This document shows, piece by piece, positions 30,701 through 31,278 of a stretch of 31,278 bases of DNA; positions within the stretch are counted from its first letter, which is position 1, and every line of letters starts with the position of its first letter. Origin of the DNA: a virus. Both the position numbers and the translations under genes were made by a program. The stretch lies in the IMG/VR virus record IMGVR_UViG_3300042894_004973, positions 1 to 31,278 of that record; one strand, 5' to 3'. The notes under the pieces were generated by a model that made no database searches, was not told where the DNA came from, and saw only the letters and a program-made list of their open reading frames with translations.

Positions 30701-30963
30701 TTGTAAGATTCTACACAAGTAAGTCCAAGTCCTGGTGTATAACCGCCTGCTGCTAAAGCTGCATTTTGTGTTCCAATTCCAATAGGTGCGTTTCTACCTG
30801 TAATTAAAGCACCACCAGCACTCCATCCTTCTGGTCCACCTGCTAGGTAAGCAAACCCGGCGCTACCGGTAAGGCCTATCGATCCTAGGATCTGGGTCGA
30901 TCCCGACATTGCGGAACTGTCCTGGGCAATAAAGCCATTTCTGGTTATGAATTCGTTTGACAT
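27739..30963 (-). CDS. Three-propeller adhesin with S74 chaperone domain (1074 aa)
   Basis: Same plan as the 1089-aa protein: N-terminal module (MSNEFITRNGFIAQDSS, GSIGLTGSAGFAY), propeller 1 (47-302), spacer A (TQTFLYSGTTGNTSATGSLF), propeller 2, spacer B (TFTYSETTGDTTISRALMQR), propeller 3, spacer C (GITTVSCLIETSAKRYKDNI) and S74 from about residue 980 with HDIGFIAEDVAKVYPEIV. Eighteen units; three units of propeller 1 lack the cysteine (NTQAY, STEEY, TTEEY) and that propeller is the most diverged in the window. It is probably the first-transcribed of the three giant adhesins. A receptor-binding tail fibre is inferred. Confidence 0.85.
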   Translation of the reverse strand: MSNEFITRNGFIAQDSSAMSGSTQILGSIGLTGSAGFAYLAGGPEGWSAGGALITGRNAPIGIGTQNAALAAGGYTPGLGLTCVESYNGNTWATGPALIDRKQNGGGAGIQNAALVFGGTNVLGNTNNTQAYNGTSWSTGGNLIQARTFLAGAGSQNAALAFSISTEEYNGSAWSSGGAMITGRQQLAGAGTQNSALGFGGQGGVATTEEYNGTSWATGGTLINGRERSGGKGASDTSAIAFGGGPAAPNRFTCTEAYDGSIWSARSAMIRARIQPGSAGEQACALAFGGYGGGFLACTEEYLGPTIVTQTFLYSGTTGNTSATGSLFGTASFAITASYLDGTYGFPFVGDGRITGSLGVTGSVAFSFTAAGWSVGGALINSRQSLAGAGSQNAGLAFGGYAGTPVNSNISCTEEYDGSTWTTGGPLICERQNLAGAGTQNAGLAFGGLGGYTCTEEYNGASWSTGGALIIAKSLLAGAGSQNASLAIGGYAGNPVNGISNCTEEYDGSSWSVGGALINLVQQLAGAGTQNAALAIGGSYGPQTCTEEYNGISWSVGGALITGRFELAGAGTQNAGLAFGGSGGYTCTEKYNGSVWSAGGTMISGRQRLAGAGTQNAGLAFGGYASPIIVACTEEYNGSPITFTYSETTGDTTISRALMQRDAEVTGSFLTTGNVEFCYFAPNAGPATWTAGGAMITARTALAGAGTQESGLAFGGQGVAPTFTILSCTEEYNGSSWSAGGALITARLQLAGAGIQNSALAFGGNTPTILSCTEEYNGSSWITGGALGTSRYRLAGAGTQNTGLAIGGYSNVGLTTCTEEYDGASWSAGGALSTARYYLAGAGAQNAALAIGGFDNSNCLSCTEEYDGASWSAGGALINARENLAGVGTQNAGLAIGGGFPGVCTEEYNGTSWSTGGALITARVALGGAGTQKLALAFGGAYSSIFSCTEEYTGAQAVEKTFDYSVDTGITTVSCLIETSAKRYKDNIQELTSQLNKINQLKPVEFDWKTSRKHDIGFIAEDVAKVYPEIVKKNEVGEVEGISYSKMVAALIKAIQEQQQQLSNLAKKIDNLSN
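28108..28899 (-). repeat. Six kelch-like units (propeller 11)
   Basis: Third propeller of the 1074-aa protein; six units, all with the cysteine. Confidence 0.8.
29056..29847 (-). repeat. Six kelch-like units (propeller 10)
   Basis: Second propeller of the 1074-aa protein; six units, all with the cysteine. Unit 5 ends CTEKY. Confidence 0.8.
29745..29792. repeat. 48-bp exchange tract shared with 16375-16422
   Basis: Partner of the tract in the 319-aa gene, about 13 kb away. It lies in unit 1 of propeller 10, whereas in the 319-aa gene it lies in unit 3. Confidence 0.7.
30058..30825 (-). repeat. Six kelch-like units (propeller 9)
   Basis: First propeller of the 1074-aa protein; six diverged units, three with the cysteine. 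Confidence 0.75.
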
Positions 30964-31004
30964 AATCTAAATCTCGGTTCACTATCCCCGAAATAGAGTT
31001 CTAT

Positions 31005-31012
31005 ATAAATAG
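31005..31012. promoter_or_regulatory. AT-rich octamer upstream of the 1074-aa gene
   Basis: Plus strand ATAAATAG (TATAAATA at 31004-31011), 41 nt before the start, in the 50-nt gap. The coding strand reads CTATTTATATAG. Confidence 0.3.
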
Positions 31013-31013
31013 T

Positions 31014-31187
31014 TTAAATCTCTACAACTCTGTACTTCCTATTTGTTGGATCGGCACTCTCTAGTTCAAATGCTTTGGCCTCGGCCTCAATGAGAGTAGG
31101 ATATTCATATACAGGATCGTCGGGGTTAAGACGTGCTACCCAAATCTGATCATTGCCTGGAATGAACTCCATTTGTACTTGATACAT
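31014..31187 (-). CDS. Small fibre-associated protein, 57 aa
   Basis: ATG at 31185-31187 and TAA at 31014-31016 give 57 residues: MYQVQMEFIPGNDQIWVARL, then a PVYEYPTLIEAEAKAFELES helix and RKYRVVEI. The block NDQIWVARL with a following Glu/Ala-rich helix resembles NQIWATRV in the 91-aa protein at 21742-22017. Like that gene it directly follows, in transcription order, a gene with a fibre-like C-terminus. I recall such small proteins near marine phage fibre genes with no assigned function. The gene is short, but the composition and spacing (10 nt after the preceding stop) support it. Confidence 0.6.
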   Translation of the reverse strand: MYQVQMEFIPGNDQIWVARLNPDDPVYEYPTLIEAEAKAFELESADPTNRKYRVVEI

Positions 31188-31197
31188 AAGTCAATTT

Positions 31198-31278
31198 TTA
31201 TATTAATCGATAGGTTGTTTTTACTGTCCAGGTTCCTGTTGAAGGTCCGGCAAGAAGTCTTGCGTTTGCACCGCTTAG
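31198..31278 (-). CDS. C-terminal end of an upstream protein, probably tail fibre (partial)
   Basis: The last 26 codons of a gene entering from the right edge, with a stop at 31198-31200. The end reads LSGANARLLAGPSTGTWTVK then TTYRLI, a beta-type C-terminus such as fibre tips and jelly-roll virion proteins have. The gene start and most of the protein are outside the window, so the function is only suggested by position next to the small fibre-associated gene. Confidence 0.5.
   Translation of the reverse strand, partial: LSGANARLLAGPSTGTWTVKTTYRLI

Noticed and set aside
13970-30963. Long plus-strand open frames across the repeat genes (for example 23292-24191, 15942-16553, 14004-14468)
   Set aside because: They are antisense shadows of the repeat codons: the products repeat PAFCVPAPAK and SYSSVQ-like strings in register with the minus-strand units, and have no leader or context of their own.
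13970-30963. CRISPR array or satellite DNA
   Set aside because: The repeat period is about 125-150 bp, in frame, with protein-level conservation and no short spacer-repeat alternation.
13970-30963. Diversity-generating retroelement target
   Set aside because: No reverse transcriptase, template repeat or initiation site is visible in the window, and the variable codons change in length and at all bases instead of only at adenines. A DGR elsewhere in the genome cannot be excluded.
1-31278. tRNA genes, integrase, attachment sites or insertion sequences
   Set aside because: I saw no cloverleaf-like gap, no recombinase motif and no terminal inverted repeats; gene gaps are all short, the largest being the 169-nt terminator gap at 8070-8238.

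Overview
The window is a piece of a contractile-tailed (myovirus-type) phage genome, most likely an uncultured marine or other aquatic phage distantly related to the T4 superfamily. Evidence is a T4 gp19-like tail tube, a gp18-type sheath, a tape measure protein, a gp26-like baseplate/tail-assembly protein and a LysM/gp53-like baseplate protein, together with accessory genes frequent in marine phages (2OG-Fe(II) oxygenases, APS kinase with a DUF2061 neighbour, sulfotransferase, S74-chaperoned fibres). Every credible gene lies on the minus strand, so transcription runs from right to left. I see no tRNA, rRNA, CRISPR array, integrase or insertion sequence. Most starts lack a Shine-Dalgarno sequence and have an A/T-rich leader. 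The host cannot be fixed from this sequence.

Layout in transcription order. (1) 31278-22049: the end of one unknown gene, a 57-aa protein, then three giant adhesin-like proteins (1074, 1089 and 802 aa) made of kelch-like repeats and ending in a peptidase S74 / endosialidase-type chaperone. (2) 22017-20971: a small protein resembling the 57-aa one, and a coiled-coil protein. (3) 20962-16922: five consecutive 2OG-Fe(II) oxygenase-type genes and a GT9-like glycosyltransferase. (4) 16888-13970: three short (315-319 aa) single-propeller proteins. (5) 13923-11829: a tightly overlapping set of sulfotransferase, APS kinase, HxGH nucleotidyltransferase, an unknown protein and a DUF2061 membrane protein. 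(6) 11754-1: the tail module with two small proteins, sheath, a charged unknown protein, tube, a terminator, a membrane protein, the gp26-like protein with a likely frameshift extension, tape measure, and baseplate proteins running off the left edge.

Two things stand out. First, the six repeat proteins contain 66 kelch-like units in 11 blocks, and every block has exactly six units, implying 11 six-bladed beta-propellers on this stretch. Each propeller has hypervariable loops, and 62 of 66 units carry a cysteine at the same place. Shared DNA tracts show exchange between genes. Second, enzymes that could hydroxylate, glycosylate and sulfate are interleaved with these adhesin genes, which suggests (inference only) a virion- or surface-modification cassette. 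Also notable are a probable +1/-2 frameshift joining the gp26-like protein to the downstream frame, and a recurrent intergenic octamer that matches the T4 late promoter but in the orientation opposite to the genes.
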